From: Eubacterium_G segne
GTDB lineage: Bacteria; Bacillota; Clostridia; Lachnospirales; Lachnospiraceae
DNA: 64,000 nucleotides
Reading direction: 5' to 3'
Assembly (NCBI RefSeq): GCF_014287775.1
Contig: NZ_JACOOZ010000004.1
Coordinates: 246,275 to 310,274, forward strand
Shown here in pieces: positions 23,587-33,253 of the stretch; position 1 is the stretch's first letter; each line of letters opens with the position of its first letter. Under the pieces are notes generated by a model. The model was not told the DNA's origin, ran no database searches, and saw only the letters and a list, made by a program, of their open reading frames with translations. The translations under genes and the position numbers were made by a program.

Positions 23587-25505
23587 TGATTGAAAAAATG
23601 AGTTTTGTGACTTTAGCCGGTCCCAAAAATGAAATCGATTATCTCGTAACCCACTATTTAAGTAAGCATGATATTCACTTAGAAAATGCTTTGGCAGAAT
23701 TTAGTTCTTCCGACCAGTTCACCACTTACAACGAGGAAAATCCTTTTAAGGATGCCCTTAACAAAAGTCACGAACTTATGGGACTTGTGAAGAACCCTGA
23801 AAAGGTAAAAATTGAAAATATCAGTATTAAAAGTGCTGAAGGCTTTATAGATAAAATTGATGACAGGCTTTCAGACATAGAGGATGAGATTTCAAAGCTT
23901 AATACTCAGATTCAGGCTCTTGATGCCGACTTCAACTCCCTTGCCCCATTTAAAGGGCTTAATTACACATTAAAGGGAATTTATGATATGGATTTTTTCA
24001 AATACCGTTTTGGCAAAATTCCAAAAGTCAATTTTGATAAGTTTGAGTCGTACCTTGACCCTGATATTAACGCAATTTTTATTACTACTTTAGCAGAAAC
24101 GGAATATGTTTACGGGGTATTTTTTGCACCTAATGAATATTTTGAAGAAGTTGCAAAAGATTTTAAGAACATAAATTTTGATGAAATTGCCATTGCAAAA
24201 AAATATAAGGATTTTCCTGACAAGGAATGTGAAAATATTTTAAGTCAGAAAGAAGATTTGCAAAAGCAGGTTCAGGCAAAGGAAGATTCCATAAACGACG
24301 TTATTGAAGAAAGCAAAACTAAACTTGTTTCCGCTATCAGACGAATAGAAACTGCATATAGTAATTTTGACGTAAGGAAATTATCAGCGGTTACAAGGGA
24401 ATCCGGTGTGAATTTTCAGGTTTTATGTGGATGGATGGCAACTAAGGAGGCAAAAAAACTCCAGAAGGAAACCGACGACGATGTAAATATTGTGTGCATT
24501 GTCAGCGATGATGTCACGGAGCATAAAACTAAGCCACCAACAAAATTAAAGAATTTAAAAATTGTAAAGCCTTTTGAATTGTTTGTAAAAATGTACGGAC
24601 TTCCGGCTTACAACGAATTTGACCCTACTTTATTTTTAACCATAACCTATGCCTTTATTTTCGGCATAATGTTTGGTGATTTAGGTCAGGGGCTATGCCT
24701 TTTTATTGGTGGAGCTATTTTATACAAAGTTAAAAAAATGGATTTGGCAGGAATTGTCTGTGCCGCAGGAGTAAGCTCCTGTATATTCGGTGCCCTGTTT
24801 GGAAGCTTTTTCGGATTTGAGTTTGATTCCGTCATAAGCCCTCTTAAATCCATGGTAACGCTACCGTTTTTAGGAGAAATTAATATTGTTCTTGTAGCAG
24901 CATTTCTCTTTGGTTCGTTTGTTATATTAACCACCATGGTGCTTAATATTGCCAATGCTATAAAGCAGAAAAACCTTGGCAAGGCATTGTTTGGGCCTAA
25001 TGCCGTAACCGGTTTTATCTTTTACGCCAGCGTTATAGCAGTTATTTTACTTTACATGACAGGAAAGCCGTTGCCGGGAACAGTGTTACTTATAATAATG
25101 TTTGTTGTTCCCCTTGCTTTAATATTCTTTGAGGAACCTCTTAAGAATTTAATTGCAAAGAAAAAGCCTATAGATGAATCGGCAGGAATTTTTGCGGCAA
25201 CAGCGTTTTTTGAATTGTTTGACTACCTTATAACTTATTTGTCAAATGCTCTATCCTTTTTGCGTATCGGAGTTTTTGCCATAAGTCACGCAGCTATGAT
25301 GGAGGTTGTTATGACCTTAGCCGGTGCGGAAAATGGTGGCATGCCAAATATACTTGTAGTCATTATTGGAAACATTATTGTTTTAGGTATGGAGGGACTT
25401 GTTGTTGGAATACAGGTACTCCGTCTTGAATATTATGAAATTTTCGGACGTTTTTATGATGGAAGCGGACGTGAATTTGTTCCATTTAGGAAGAATAATA
25501 AATAA
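23586..25505 (+). CDS. ntpI: V-type ATPase subunit I (a-subunit)
   Basis: Stator subunit (639 residues) carrying the ion half-channels. The N-terminal 330 residues are cytosolic with two long helices; the C-terminal half has seven or eight transmembrane helices. The family's key region is present: GDLGQGLCLFIGGAI and, near the end, SNALSFLRIGVFAISHAAMM, which contains the essential arginine facing the rotor, then MEGLVVGIQVLRLEYYEIFGRFY. Translationally coupled to subunit C. Confidence 0.95.
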   Translation: MIEKMSFVTLAGPKNEIDYLVTHYLSKHDIHLENALAEFSSSDQFTTYNEENPFKDALNKSHELMGLVKNPEKVKIENISIKSAEGFIDKIDDRLSDIEDEISKLNTQIQALDADFNSLAPFKGLNYTLKGIYDMDFFKYRFGKIPKVNFDKFESYLDPDINAIFITTLAETEYVYGVFFAPNEYFEEVAKDFKNINFDEIAIAKKYKDFPDKECENILSQKEDLQKQVQAKEDSINDVIEESKTKLVSAIRRIETAYSNFDVRKLSAVTRESGVNFQVLCGWMATKEAKKLQKETDDDVNIVCIVSDDVTEHKTKPPTKLKNLKIVKPFELFVKMYGLPAYNEFDPTLFLTITYAFIFGIMFGDLGQGLCLFIGGAILYKVKKMDLAGIVCAAGVSSCIFGALFGSFFGFEFDSVISPLKSMVTLPFLGEINIVLVAAFLFGSFVILTTMVLNIANAIKQKNLGKALFGPNAVTGFIFYASVIAVILLYMTGKPLPGTVLLIIMFVVPLALIFFEEPLKNLIAKKKPIDESAGIFAATAFFELFDYLITYLSNALSFLRIGVFAISHAAMMEVVMTLAGAENGGMPNILVVIIGNIIVLGMEGLVVGIQVLRLEYYEIFGRFYDGSGREFVPFRKNNK

Positions 25506-25532
25506 AAACATAAAAACCAGGAGGAAATTAAC

Positions 25533-25955
25533 ATGTTAATTAGTATTTTATTTTTAGTAGCTTTAGTACTTACAATTGTACTTCCAATTATTGTTTATTT
25601 TGTAGGTGAGCAGAGTAAAGGTCGTTTTAAAAGAACAATGCTTACTAACTGCATTACATTCTTTAGCGTATTTCTTTTTGCAACTGTTTTCTTATTCACA
25701 AACACTGCCAGTGCTAAAGTAGCTTCAGATTCTACTATTTCAAGTGGTATCGGTCTTATTGCTGCCGGTCTTGCCATTGGACTTTCATGTATAGGTTCAG
25801 GTTATGCCGTTGCAAGCTCAGCCAGTGCAGCTCTTGGTGCATTAAGCGAAGATTCAAGCATTTTCGGTAAAGCCCTTATCTTTGTAGCCCTTGCAGAAGG
25901 TATTGCTCTTTGGGGATTTATCGTTGCTTTCCTTATTTTAACACACGTTGCATAA
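25533..25955 (+). CDS. ntpK: V-type ATPase subunit K (membrane rotor)
   Basis: A 140-residue proteolipid with four hydrophobic helices. Helices 3-4 are a normal c-hairpin: GIGLIAAGLAIGLSCIGSGY and the ion-binding glutamate in FVALAEGIALWGF. The first pair of helices lacks the glycine-rich c-subunit pattern and has no carboxylate, so there is one ion site per polypeptide, as in the short K subunits of other clostridia. The TQ motif used for sodium by Enterococcus NtpK is not evident, so ion choice cannot be read off. Confidence 0.92.
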   Translation: MLISILFLVALVLTIVLPIIVYFVGEQSKGRFKRTMLTNCITFFSVFLFATVFLFTNTASAKVASDSTISSGIGLIAAGLAIGLSCIGSGYAVASSASAALGALSEDSSIFGKALIFVALAEGIALWGFIVAFLILTHVA

Positions 25956-25976
25956 ATAACGTTTTTGGAGGCGTAT

Positions 25977-26285
25977 ATGAATATGTATTTAATTAGCGAT
26001 AATGTAGACACTTTAACAGGCATGCGCCTTGCCGGAGTTGAAGGTGAAGTTGTACATGGTCGCAAAGAGACAAAACAGGCAGTTGAAAAGATTTTAGAAG
26101 ACAAACATCTCGGTATTCTGCTTATTACGGAAAAATTAAGTTTTGAAATTCCTGAAATAATTGATGATATCAAACTTAACAGGAAACGCCCTCTATTAGT
26201 GGAAATTCCTGACCGTCACGGTTCAGGAAGACAGCCAAACTTCATTACCAATTACATTAATGAAGCTATTGGAATAAAACTTTAG
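25977..26285 (+). CDS. ntpG: V-type ATPase subunit F
   Basis: Central-stalk subunit (102 residues from ATG 25977, five bases after GGAGG; another ATG follows two codons later). The Rossmann-like pattern is typical: MYLISDNVDTLTGMRLAGV, GILLITEKLSFEIPEII, LLVEIPDRHG. Equivalent to E. hirae NtpG. It modulates the rotation of the shaft with subunit D. Confidence 0.9.
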   Translation: MNMYLISDNVDTLTGMRLAGVEGEVVHGRKETKQAVEKILEDKHLGILLITEKLSFEIPEIIDDIKLNRKRPLLVEIPDRHGSGRQPNFITNYINEAIGIKL

Positions 26286-26301
26286 AAAGGATGTGGCGCC
26301 A

Positions 26302-26874
26302 ATGACTATAGAAGAAAAGATGGAACACTTCAGGATGATTTCCCTTGAAAGTGCCAATAATCAAAGTGCTGAATCATTAAGTAGCTACAAAAAATCCTTA
26401 GACGATGATTTAGAGGTCTATAAGGACAATTCTAAACGACTTGCAGAAGAATCAAAGCGTGCAAGAATTAATCAGGTTAAGTCTGATTGCAAAAAGCAGC
26501 TTGCGTCTTCCCAAATGGCAATAAAAAAGGATTTAACAAAAAAACAGTCTGAAATTAAAGTTAAAGTTTTTGACATTGTCCGTAAAAAAATTGCTGATTA
26601 CAGAACTACTCCTGAATACATTGCAAACATTAAGCATCAGATACAGTCTGTTTTAGATGAATATGGTGATTCTGAGCTTACGGTTTATATTGATTCAAAT
26701 GACTCAGCTTTACTTGATGAATTAAAATCAGATTTTAACTGCAATATACAGGTTTATGATAAGGATTTTCTTGGAGGCACAAGAAGCATTATTCCTGATA
26801 AAAATATTCTGATAGACTATTCTTTTAAGACAAAGCTTATGGAAGAACAGGAAAAATTCGCAATTACATTGTAG
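26302..26874 (+). CDS. ntpE: V-type ATPase subunit E
   Basis: Peripheral-stalk subunit of 190 residues. I chose ATG 26302 over GTG 26293 because AAAGGA lies too close to the GTG. The N-terminal half is a long charged helix that pairs with the G/H-like subunit; the C-terminal domain (from about 110) shows the E-type pattern LTVYIDSNDSALLDEL and GGTRSIIPDKNILIDYSF. Lies between F and A in the operon. Confidence 0.88.
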   Translation: MTIEEKMEHFRMISLESANNQSAESLSSYKKSLDDDLEVYKDNSKRLAEESKRARINQVKSDCKKQLASSQMAIKKDLTKKQSEIKVKVFDIVRKKIADYRTTPEYIANIKHQIQSVLDEYGDSELTVYIDSNDSALLDELKSDFNCNIQVYDKDFLGGTRSIIPDKNILIDYSFKTKLMEEQEKFAITL

Positions 26875-26885
26875 GAGGCAGCCAA

Positions 26886-28652
26886 TTGGAAAAAACAGGT
26901 ATTATATATGGCATTAACGGGCCTGTCGTTTATATTAAAGGAAAAACAGACTTTAAAATGGGCGAAATGGTTTACGTTAGTTCTGAAAGATTAGTTGGTG
27001 AGGTAATCGGACTTACTTCAGAAATGACTACAATTCAGGTATACGAAGAAACCAGTGGTCTTAAACCCGGAGAATTGGTGTATGGTACTGACAGTGCTAT
27101 TTTCGTTACACTGGCTCCCGGCATACTTGATAATATTTTTGATGGTATTGAAAGACCTTTAAGTGAAATAGAAAAACAGTCAGGAGCCTTTATTTCAAGA
27201 GGTGTCAGTGTAGATTCCCTTGATACTAAAAAGAAATGGAAGGTTCAGATTAAGGTTTCCGTGGGAGAATATGTTTCCGGCGGTACAATCATTGCGGAAA
27301 CTCAGGAAACCCGGGCTATTGTCCACAAATCAATGGTTCCTCCATACATCGAAGGAACAGTTATTGATGTGGCTGAAGATGGTGAATATACCATTAACGA
27401 CACCATCGTTACTATAAAGAAAGAAAATGGAGCTATTGTAGACCTTTCTCTTACCCAGAAATGGCCTATCAGACAGCCACGACCTATTGCAAAGCGCTAT
27501 GGAACAACACAGCCTCTTGTTACAGGTCAGAGAATTATGGACACATTATTCCCATTGGCAAAAGGCGGTACTGCTGCCATTCCGGGAGGTTTTGGTACCG
27601 GAAAAACCATGAACCAGCATCAGATTGCCAAGTGGGCTGATGCAGATATTATTATTTATATCGGATGCGGTGAGCGTGGTAATGAAATGACTCAGGTTCT
27701 TGAGGAATTTTCAGAACTTATCGACCCGAAATCCGGCAATCCTTTAATGGATAGAACAACACTTATTGCAAATACAAGTAATATGCCTGTTGCAGCCAGA
27801 GAGGCTTCTATTTATACAGGTATTACTCTTGCAGAATATTACAGGGATATGGGATATCACGTTGCAATTATGGCTGATTCCACATCCAGATGGGCTGAGG
27901 CTCTCCGTGAGTTATCAGGACGTTTGGAGGAAATGCCTGCTGAGGAAGGTTTCCCGGCATATCTTGCCAGCCGTCTTTCGGCATTCTACGAAAGAGCCGG
28001 TTATATGGAAAACCTTAACGGAACTGAAGGTTCCATTAGTATTATTGGCGCAGTTTCACCTCAGGGTGGTGATTTTTCGGAACCGGTTACACAAAATACC
28101 AAACGTTTCGTACGTTGTTTCTGGGGTCTTGACAAATCCCTTGCCTACGCAAGACATTTCCCGGCCATTCACTGGCTTACAAGCTACAGTGAATATGTGG
28201 ACGAACTTGCCAACTGGTACAACACAAATGTAGGCCCTGATTTTACCGAATGCAGAGCTAAAATACTTGCCCTGCTTAATCAGGAAAGTTCTTTAATGGA
28301 AATTGTAAAGCTTATTGGTAGTGACGTTTTGCCGGATGACCAGAAGCTTACTTTGGAAATTGCAAGAGTTATAAGACTGGGATTTTTACAGCAGAATGCA
28401 TTTCATGACCAGGATACCTGCGTTCCGCTGAAAAAACAGCTACTTATGATGAAAACCATACTTTATTTATATGACAAGGCATCAAGTCTTATTTCATACG
28501 GTATGCCAATGTCAGTTTTAAAGGAAAATAAGATTTTTGAAAAGGTTATTGCCATAAAATATGATGTTCCTAATGATAAATTAGGTATGTTTGATGATTA
28601 TACAACCGCTATTAATAACTTCTATTCAGAAATAATGGAAGAGAATGCATAA
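26886..28652 (+). CDS. ntpA: V-type ATPase catalytic subunit A
   Basis: Catalytic subunit (588 residues) that binds and hydrolyses ATP in the V1 head. TTG start with TAGGAGGC upstream. It has the A-subunit insertion (about 110-190), Walker A PGGFGTGKT (about residue 234), the acidic YIGCGERGNEM, ADSTSRWAEALRE and the SAVSPQGG-like AVSPQGGDF. The usual P-loop is GxFGSGKT; here the serine is threonine, a conservative change. Length and motif order are normal. Confidence 0.97.
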   Translation: MEKTGIIYGINGPVVYIKGKTDFKMGEMVYVSSERLVGEVIGLTSEMTTIQVYEETSGLKPGELVYGTDSAIFVTLAPGILDNIFDGIERPLSEIEKQSGAFISRGVSVDSLDTKKKWKVQIKVSVGEYVSGGTIIAETQETRAIVHKSMVPPYIEGTVIDVAEDGEYTINDTIVTIKKENGAIVDLSLTQKWPIRQPRPIAKRYGTTQPLVTGQRIMDTLFPLAKGGTAAIPGGFGTGKTMNQHQIAKWADADIIIYIGCGERGNEMTQVLEEFSELIDPKSGNPLMDRTTLIANTSNMPVAAREASIYTGITLAEYYRDMGYHVAIMADSTSRWAEALRELSGRLEEMPAEEGFPAYLASRLSAFYERAGYMENLNGTEGSISIIGAVSPQGGDFSEPVTQNTKRFVRCFWGLDKSLAYARHFPAIHWLTSYSEYVDELANWYNTNVGPDFTECRAKILALLNQESSLMEIVKLIGSDVLPDDQKLTLEIARVIRLGFLQQNAFHDQDTCVPLKKQLLMMKTILYLYDKASSLISYGMPMSVLKENKIFEKVIAIKYDVPNDKLGMFDDYTTAINNFYSEIMEENA

Positions 28653-28664
28653 GGAGGGTACCAT

Positions 28665-30047
28665 ATGGCTATAGAATATTTAGGATTAAGTGAAATTAAT
28701 GGACCACTTGTTGCATTAGAAGGTGTAAAGGATGCGGCTTTTGACGAAATTGTTGAATTTTCCATTAATGATGGTGAGGAAAAACGTCTTGGACGTATTA
28801 TTGAAATATATGAGGATAAGGCAATAATTCAGGTTTTTGAAGGCTCGGAGGGTATGTCTCTTACCAATACCCATACCAAGCTTACAGGACACCCTATGGA
28901 AATTGCCCTTTCTCCTGACATTTTAGGACGTACTTTTAACGGTATTGGCCGCCCTATTGACGGTCTTTCACCTATCAATGGCGAAAAGCGTGATGTAAAC
29001 GGCAAACCTTTAAATCCGGTAAGCCGTGAATATCCCAGAAACTATATAAGAACCGGTATTTCCGCCATAGACGGACTTACCACATTGATTCGTGGACAGA
29101 AGCTGCCTATTTTTTCCGGCAACGGACTTCCACATGACCAGCTTGCAGCCCAATTGGTAAATCAGTCTTCCTTAGGAGACAGTGATGAAAAGTTTGCCAT
29201 TGTGTTTGCTGCCATGGGCGTAAAAAATGATGTTGCTGACTTTTTCAAAAAGTCTTTTGAGGAATCCGGTGCCTTAGAACATACCGTTATGTTCCTTAAC
29301 ATGGCGAATGACCCTGTTGTAGAACGTCTTATTACCCCTAAGGTTGCCCTGACAGTTGCAGAATATCTTGCCTACGAAAAAGATATGCATATTCTTGTAA
29401 TTCTTACTGATATGACAACCTATGCAGAAGCCATGCGTGAGGTATCTTCTTCTAAAGGGGAAATTCCTTCAAGAAAAGGTTATCCGGGATATTTGTACAG
29501 TGAACTTGCTACAATTTATGAGCGTGCCGGCATTATTAAAGGTGCCAAAGGTTCCGTAACCCAGATTCCGATTCTTACAATGCCAAATGATGATATTACT
29601 CATCCAATTCCTGACCTTACAGGATATATTACGGAAGGTCAGATTACTTTAGACCGTTCATTAAATGGGCAGGGAATTTATCCTCCTATTAATGTTCTTC
29701 CGTCTCTTTCAAGACTTATGAAGGACGGTATCGGTGAAGGATTTACAAGGGATGATCATCAGGATGTTGCAAACCAGCTGTTTTCGGCTTACGCCAAAGT
29801 AGGTGATGCCAGAGCTCTTGCTTCAGTTATCGGTGAAGATGAATTATCTCCAACAGATAAGAAATACCTTGAATTTGGTAAAGCCTTTGAGACTGAATTT
29901 GTAGGTCAGGGTCTTGGAGTAAACAGAAATATTATTGAAACATTAAATCTTGGCTGGAAGCTTCTTCATATTCTTCCTAAAGAAGAACTTGATAGAATTG
30001 ACACAAAGATACTGGATAAATACTATGATGCATTTGGAGAAAATTAA
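28665..30047 (+). CDS. ntpB: V-type ATPase subunit B
   Basis: Non-catalytic nucleotide-fold subunit alternating with A (460 residues). Typical motifs: GRTFNGIGRPIDG, RTGISAIDGLTTLIRGQKLPIFSGNGLPH, FVAAMGV-like AAMGVKNDVADFF, TQIPILTMPNDDITHPIPDLTGYITEGQ. The P-loop is degenerate, as it should be in B subunits. Twelve bases after A, with AAGGAGGG as ribosome binding site. Confidence 0.97.
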   Translation: MAIEYLGLSEINGPLVALEGVKDAAFDEIVEFSINDGEEKRLGRIIEIYEDKAIIQVFEGSEGMSLTNTHTKLTGHPMEIALSPDILGRTFNGIGRPIDGLSPINGEKRDVNGKPLNPVSREYPRNYIRTGISAIDGLTTLIRGQKLPIFSGNGLPHDQLAAQLVNQSSLGDSDEKFAIVFAAMGVKNDVADFFKKSFEESGALEHTVMFLNMANDPVVERLITPKVALTVAEYLAYEKDMHILVILTDMTTYAEAMREVSSSKGEIPSRKGYPGYLYSELATIYERAGIIKGAKGSVTQIPILTMPNDDITHPIPDLTGYITEGQITLDRSLNGQGIYPPINVLPSLSRLMKDGIGEGFTRDDHQDVANQLFSAYAKVGDARALASVIGEDELSPTDKKYLEFGKAFETEFVGQGLGVNRNIIETLNLGWKLLHILPKEELDRIDTKILDKYYDAFGEN

Positions 30048-30127
30048 AGTTTTTCCACTTAAATTGCTAAATGTGATTACACCACTTTTGGTAATTATAC
30101 ACTTACTAAAATAGGAGTGGGTTTATT

Positions 30128-30742
30128 ATGAATTTAAACACAGTACCTACAAAAGGTAATTTGATGTCCGCAAAAAGCTCCCTTACCCTTGCAAAACAGG
30201 GATTTGAGCTAATGGACAAAAAAAGAAATATTCTCATTCGTGAAATAATGGATCTTAACGAAAAAGCAAAAGGTATTCAAACAGAAATTGATATGACCTT
30301 TAGGGAAGCCTATAGCGCTCTTGAAAAGGCAAATATTGAACTGGGAATTAAAAACGTGGAAACTTTTGCTTTTAACGTTACTCCTGAGAATGACATAAGG
30401 ATAAAATCAAGAAGTGTTATGGGTACGGAAATCCCTCTTGTAAGACATAAGGAAGAAATCCGAAACCCCGTATATTCTTTTTATGGCACTACGGAATCCC
30501 TTGATATGGCAAAATCCTGTTTTGAGAAGGTTAAGGATTTAACCATCAGACTTTCCATGATTGAAAATGCCGCTTATCGTCTTGCTTACAATATCAAGAA
30601 AACCCAAAAGCGTGCCAACGCCCTTAAGAATATAACCATTCCAAGCTATGAAGCATTAGTAAAAACCATTGAAAATGCTTTGGAAGAAAAGGAACGTGAG
30701 GAATTTACAAGACTTAAGGTTATAAAATCAAGGGTTAAATAA
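30128..30742 (+). CDS. ntpD: V-type ATPase subunit D
   Basis: Rotor shaft subunit (204 residues) made of two long helices, N-terminal LMSAKSSLTLAKQGFELMDKKRNIL-type and C-terminal KKTQKRANALKNITIPSYE, the family signature. It is the last gene of the operon and is followed by a terminator. The 80-base gap before it is the largest inside the operon. Confidence 0.93.
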   Translation: MNLNTVPTKGNLMSAKSSLTLAKQGFELMDKKRNILIREIMDLNEKAKGIQTEIDMTFREAYSALEKANIELGIKNVETFAFNVTPENDIRIKSRSVMGTEIPLVRHKEEIRNPVYSFYGTTESLDMAKSCFEKVKDLTIRLSMIENAAYRLAYNIKKTQKRANALKNITIPSYEALVKTIENALEEKEREEFTRLKVIKSRVK

Positions 30743-30795
30743 AAAAAACAGTAACCATTGGACAATATTAACTGTTCATTAGTTACTGTTTTTTA
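30743..30795 (+). terminator. Terminator of the V-ATPase operon
   Basis: AACAGTAAC (30747-30755) and GTTACTGTT (30782-30790) pair, with inner pairing around AACAGTTAATATTG-type bases, followed by TTTTT. Confidence 0.85.
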
Positions 30796-30985
30796 TTATT
30801 CTTATGCTATAATTTACCCTTTACTACGTCAATATTATATACATACAACTATTTATTTCCACTACCTTTTTATCATTATTTTTTTATTCAATATATGATT
30901 TATTAAAAATATTTTGTAAATTAATTGCATTTTGCCTTTATTTTATGTAAAATGTAACTTATATGATTATATTTTGGAGATTACA

Positions 30986-32437
30986 ATGATTACATATAGA
31001 TTTAAAAAATTTCTATCAGCATTGCTTATTATGATGCTGGTTCTGGGAAATATTTTTATCCCAATTACTGATTCTAACACCGGATTAGGAATTGCAGATG
31101 TTTCTGCAGCCCCTAAGAAGACAAGCACCAATTGGCCTAAGGCACCTACTTTATACGGTGAATCTGCTATATTAATTGATGCATCCACAGGTACTATTTT
31201 ATATGATAAAAAGTGTAACAAAAAAATGTATCCTGCCAGCATTACAAAAATAATGACGGCACTTTTAACAATAGAGAATTGCAAATTAGATGAAACAGTA
31301 GTTTTTTCAAAAAATGCCATTAACGGATTAGAATATGGTGATGCCAATGCCGGTTGTCAAATTGGTGAAAAGTTATCTGTTAAGGACTGCTTATACGCAT
31401 TAATGCTTACATCCGCCAATGAAGTTGCCACCGCACTTGGCGAACACATTGCCGGCTCCACAAAGGAATTTGCTGAAATGATGAATGAGCGTGCCGAAAA
31501 AGCCGGTGCCACAGGAGTTCATTTTGCCAATGCCAACGGTCTTCATGACCCAAATCACTATGTTACGGCATATGGCATGGCTATGATAATGCGTGATGCT
31601 CTTAAATATCAGACTTTCAGAGACATTATTAACACATCAGAATATACAATTAAAAAGAATAACAAAAGAAAAGAAAATTTTAATTCTTACCAGCGTCATA
31701 AAATGGTTAGACGCTACAGCGGATTTTACTACGATGGAATTATTGGTGGAAAAACCGGATTTACTAATCAGTCCGGGACAACCCTTGTTACCTCTGCCGA
31801 GAGAAACGGCATGACTCTTATTACAGTTGTGCTTAACTCAAATGGTAACAATGTTTACTATGACACCAAGGCTTTACTTGATTACGGCTTTGACAATTTT
31901 CACAAGGTTAATGTTGCCCAAAACGATTCCCGTTTCAAAAATACAGAAAGTGTTACTTTGAAATCACCTTTCTGTAACGACAATAGCAGCATTTCCATAG
32001 ATGATTCCGCCTGTGTGGTTATTCCTAAAAAAGTAAAGTTTGCAGATTTAACATCTGAAATATCCTTTGGAATTTCTAATGATAAATTTGCAACTATTAC
32101 TTACAAATATGGTTCAAAATCTGTAGGAACAGCTGGTATTAAATACACTAATACCGTTGCAGATACCCCAAACGAGTCATCTACAACTTCTGTTGCTGAA
32201 AGTGGAACCACAAACTTAAGTTCAGAAAGTGTACAAAGCACAACCGCTTTAGACACTGAAAATAAAACTGCAGCCGCAAATAGTGATAATTCAAAGAAAT
32301 CTAACTTCAAGGTACCAAAAATTCTACTGCCTATTATTATTGGTATCGTAATTGTTGTTATTTTAATATTAATCATTGTTATGCAGCATAGAAGATTAAA
32401 TAAAATAAGAGCGAATAAACGAAATAGAAATCGCTGA
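30986..32437 (+). CDS. D-alanyl-D-alanine carboxypeptidase (DacF/PBP5 type)
   Basis: Penicillin-binding protein that trims the terminal D-Ala from peptidoglycan peptides outside the membrane. I chose ATG 30986 after TTGGAGAT, giving 483 residues with a signal peptide ending near VSAAP. The serine peptidase motifs are complete: SITK (SxxK), SAN (SxN) and KTG in GGKTGFTNQSG. Unusually for the family the C-terminus is a membrane helix (ILLPIIIGIVIVVILILIIV) followed by a basic tail, preceded by a Ser/Thr/Glu-rich linker, rather than an amphipathic anchor. Confidence 0.95.
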   Translation: MITYRFKKFLSALLIMMLVLGNIFIPITDSNTGLGIADVSAAPKKTSTNWPKAPTLYGESAILIDASTGTILYDKKCNKKMYPASITKIMTALLTIENCKLDETVVFSKNAINGLEYGDANAGCQIGEKLSVKDCLYALMLTSANEVATALGEHIAGSTKEFAEMMNERAEKAGATGVHFANANGLHDPNHYVTAYGMAMIMRDALKYQTFRDIINTSEYTIKKNNKRKENFNSYQRHKMVRRYSGFYYDGIIGGKTGFTNQSGTTLVTSAERNGMTLITVVLNSNGNNVYYDTKALLDYGFDNFHKVNVAQNDSRFKNTESVTLKSPFCNDNSSISIDDSACVVIPKKVKFADLTSEISFGISNDKFATITYKYGSKSVGTAGIKYTNTVADTPNESSTTSVAESGTTNLSSESVQSTTALDTENKTAAANSDNSKKSNFKVPKILLPIIIGIVIVVILILIIVMQHRRLNKIRANKRNRNR

Positions 32438-32463
32438 TTATTAATTTAGGAGGTATTAATATT

Positions 32464-33201
32464 ATGAATTGGGTAGCACCTATTAAGGACGAAGACACAC
32501 TTCGTCTATTTGGCAACGCACTTAAAGAAGTTGACTATAAGTACTACATCATGTTTGAAGTTGGTGTAGGCACAGGACTTCAGCTTCAGGACATTCTTTC
32601 ATTTAAGGTTAAGGATGTAAGAGACAAAGATGAAATAACTGTTGAAATTGGAACAAAGAACATTAAGAACATTTTTAAGGTTCCGGAAGATTTAAAGAAA
32701 ACAATCCATACTTTCACAGAAGGTAAGGATCCGGATTCTTACTTAATATTAGGACATAACAGTTCTAACAAGCCTCTTTCAAGAGAACAGGCATACAGAG
32801 TTCTTCGTGCAGCCGGACATAGCATCGGACTTAACTCTATTGGAGCTCAGACCATGAGAAAAACATTTGCATGGAAATATTACAATGAAACAGGAGATAT
32901 TTACTATCTTCAGAATTTATTTAACCATGCTTCTCCATCTATCACATACCGTTTTATTGGAGAAAAACCTAATATGCAGGTTGTTTTAAAGAAAATGACT
33001 CCACAGGAAAATGAAAAGAGCCGTTATATGCTTTACTTAAATGGTAGTGGTAAGAAACGTCTTAATGCTGTTATTGATGCGGTAACTGAAATCCGTGACA
33101 AATTCGACGATCCTATGAACAACGATTCATTCTATGGTAAAGTTGATTGTCTTTTAACAGAACTTGAAGCTCTTATGGAGAATTATAAGGAAACTAAATA
33201 A
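32464..33201 (+). CDS. Tyrosine-recombinase-fold protein lacking catalytic residues
   Basis: A 245-residue protein matching the catalytic domain of tyrosine recombinases: MFEVGVGTGLQLQDILSFKV, QTMRKTFAWKYY, NLFNHASPSITYRFIGEKP. At the aligned positions the first Arg is Gln40, the HxxR histidine is Gln129, and the nucleophilic Tyr is Phe164 (the usual pattern is TxRYIG). Arg132 and His155 remain. It should not cleave DNA. The last 80 residues are an extra helical domain. Strong ribosome binding site and intact frame argue that it is a maintained gene, perhaps a DNA-binding protein. Confidence 0.8.
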   Translation: MNWVAPIKDEDTLRLFGNALKEVDYKYYIMFEVGVGTGLQLQDILSFKVKDVRDKDEITVEIGTKNIKNIFKVPEDLKKTIHTFTEGKDPDSYLILGHNSSNKPLSREQAYRVLRAAGHSIGLNSIGAQTMRKTFAWKYYNETGDIYYLQNLFNHASPSITYRFIGEKPNMQVVLKKMTPQENEKSRYMLYLNGSGKKRLNAVIDAVTEIRDKFDDPMNNDSFYGKVDCLLTELEALMENYKETK

Positions 33202-33206
33202 TAAAC

Positions 33207-33251
33207 AAAAAAGTAGCTGCTTATCCTTTTCGGATATACAGCTACTTTTTT
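33207..33251. terminator. Bidirectional terminator
   Basis: AAAAAAGTAGCTG (33207-33219) and CAGCTACTTTTTT (33239-33251) pair, with an inner TATCC/GGATA stem. It serves both the gene to its left and the convergent gene to its right. Confidence 0.92.
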
Positions 33252-33253
33252 AT

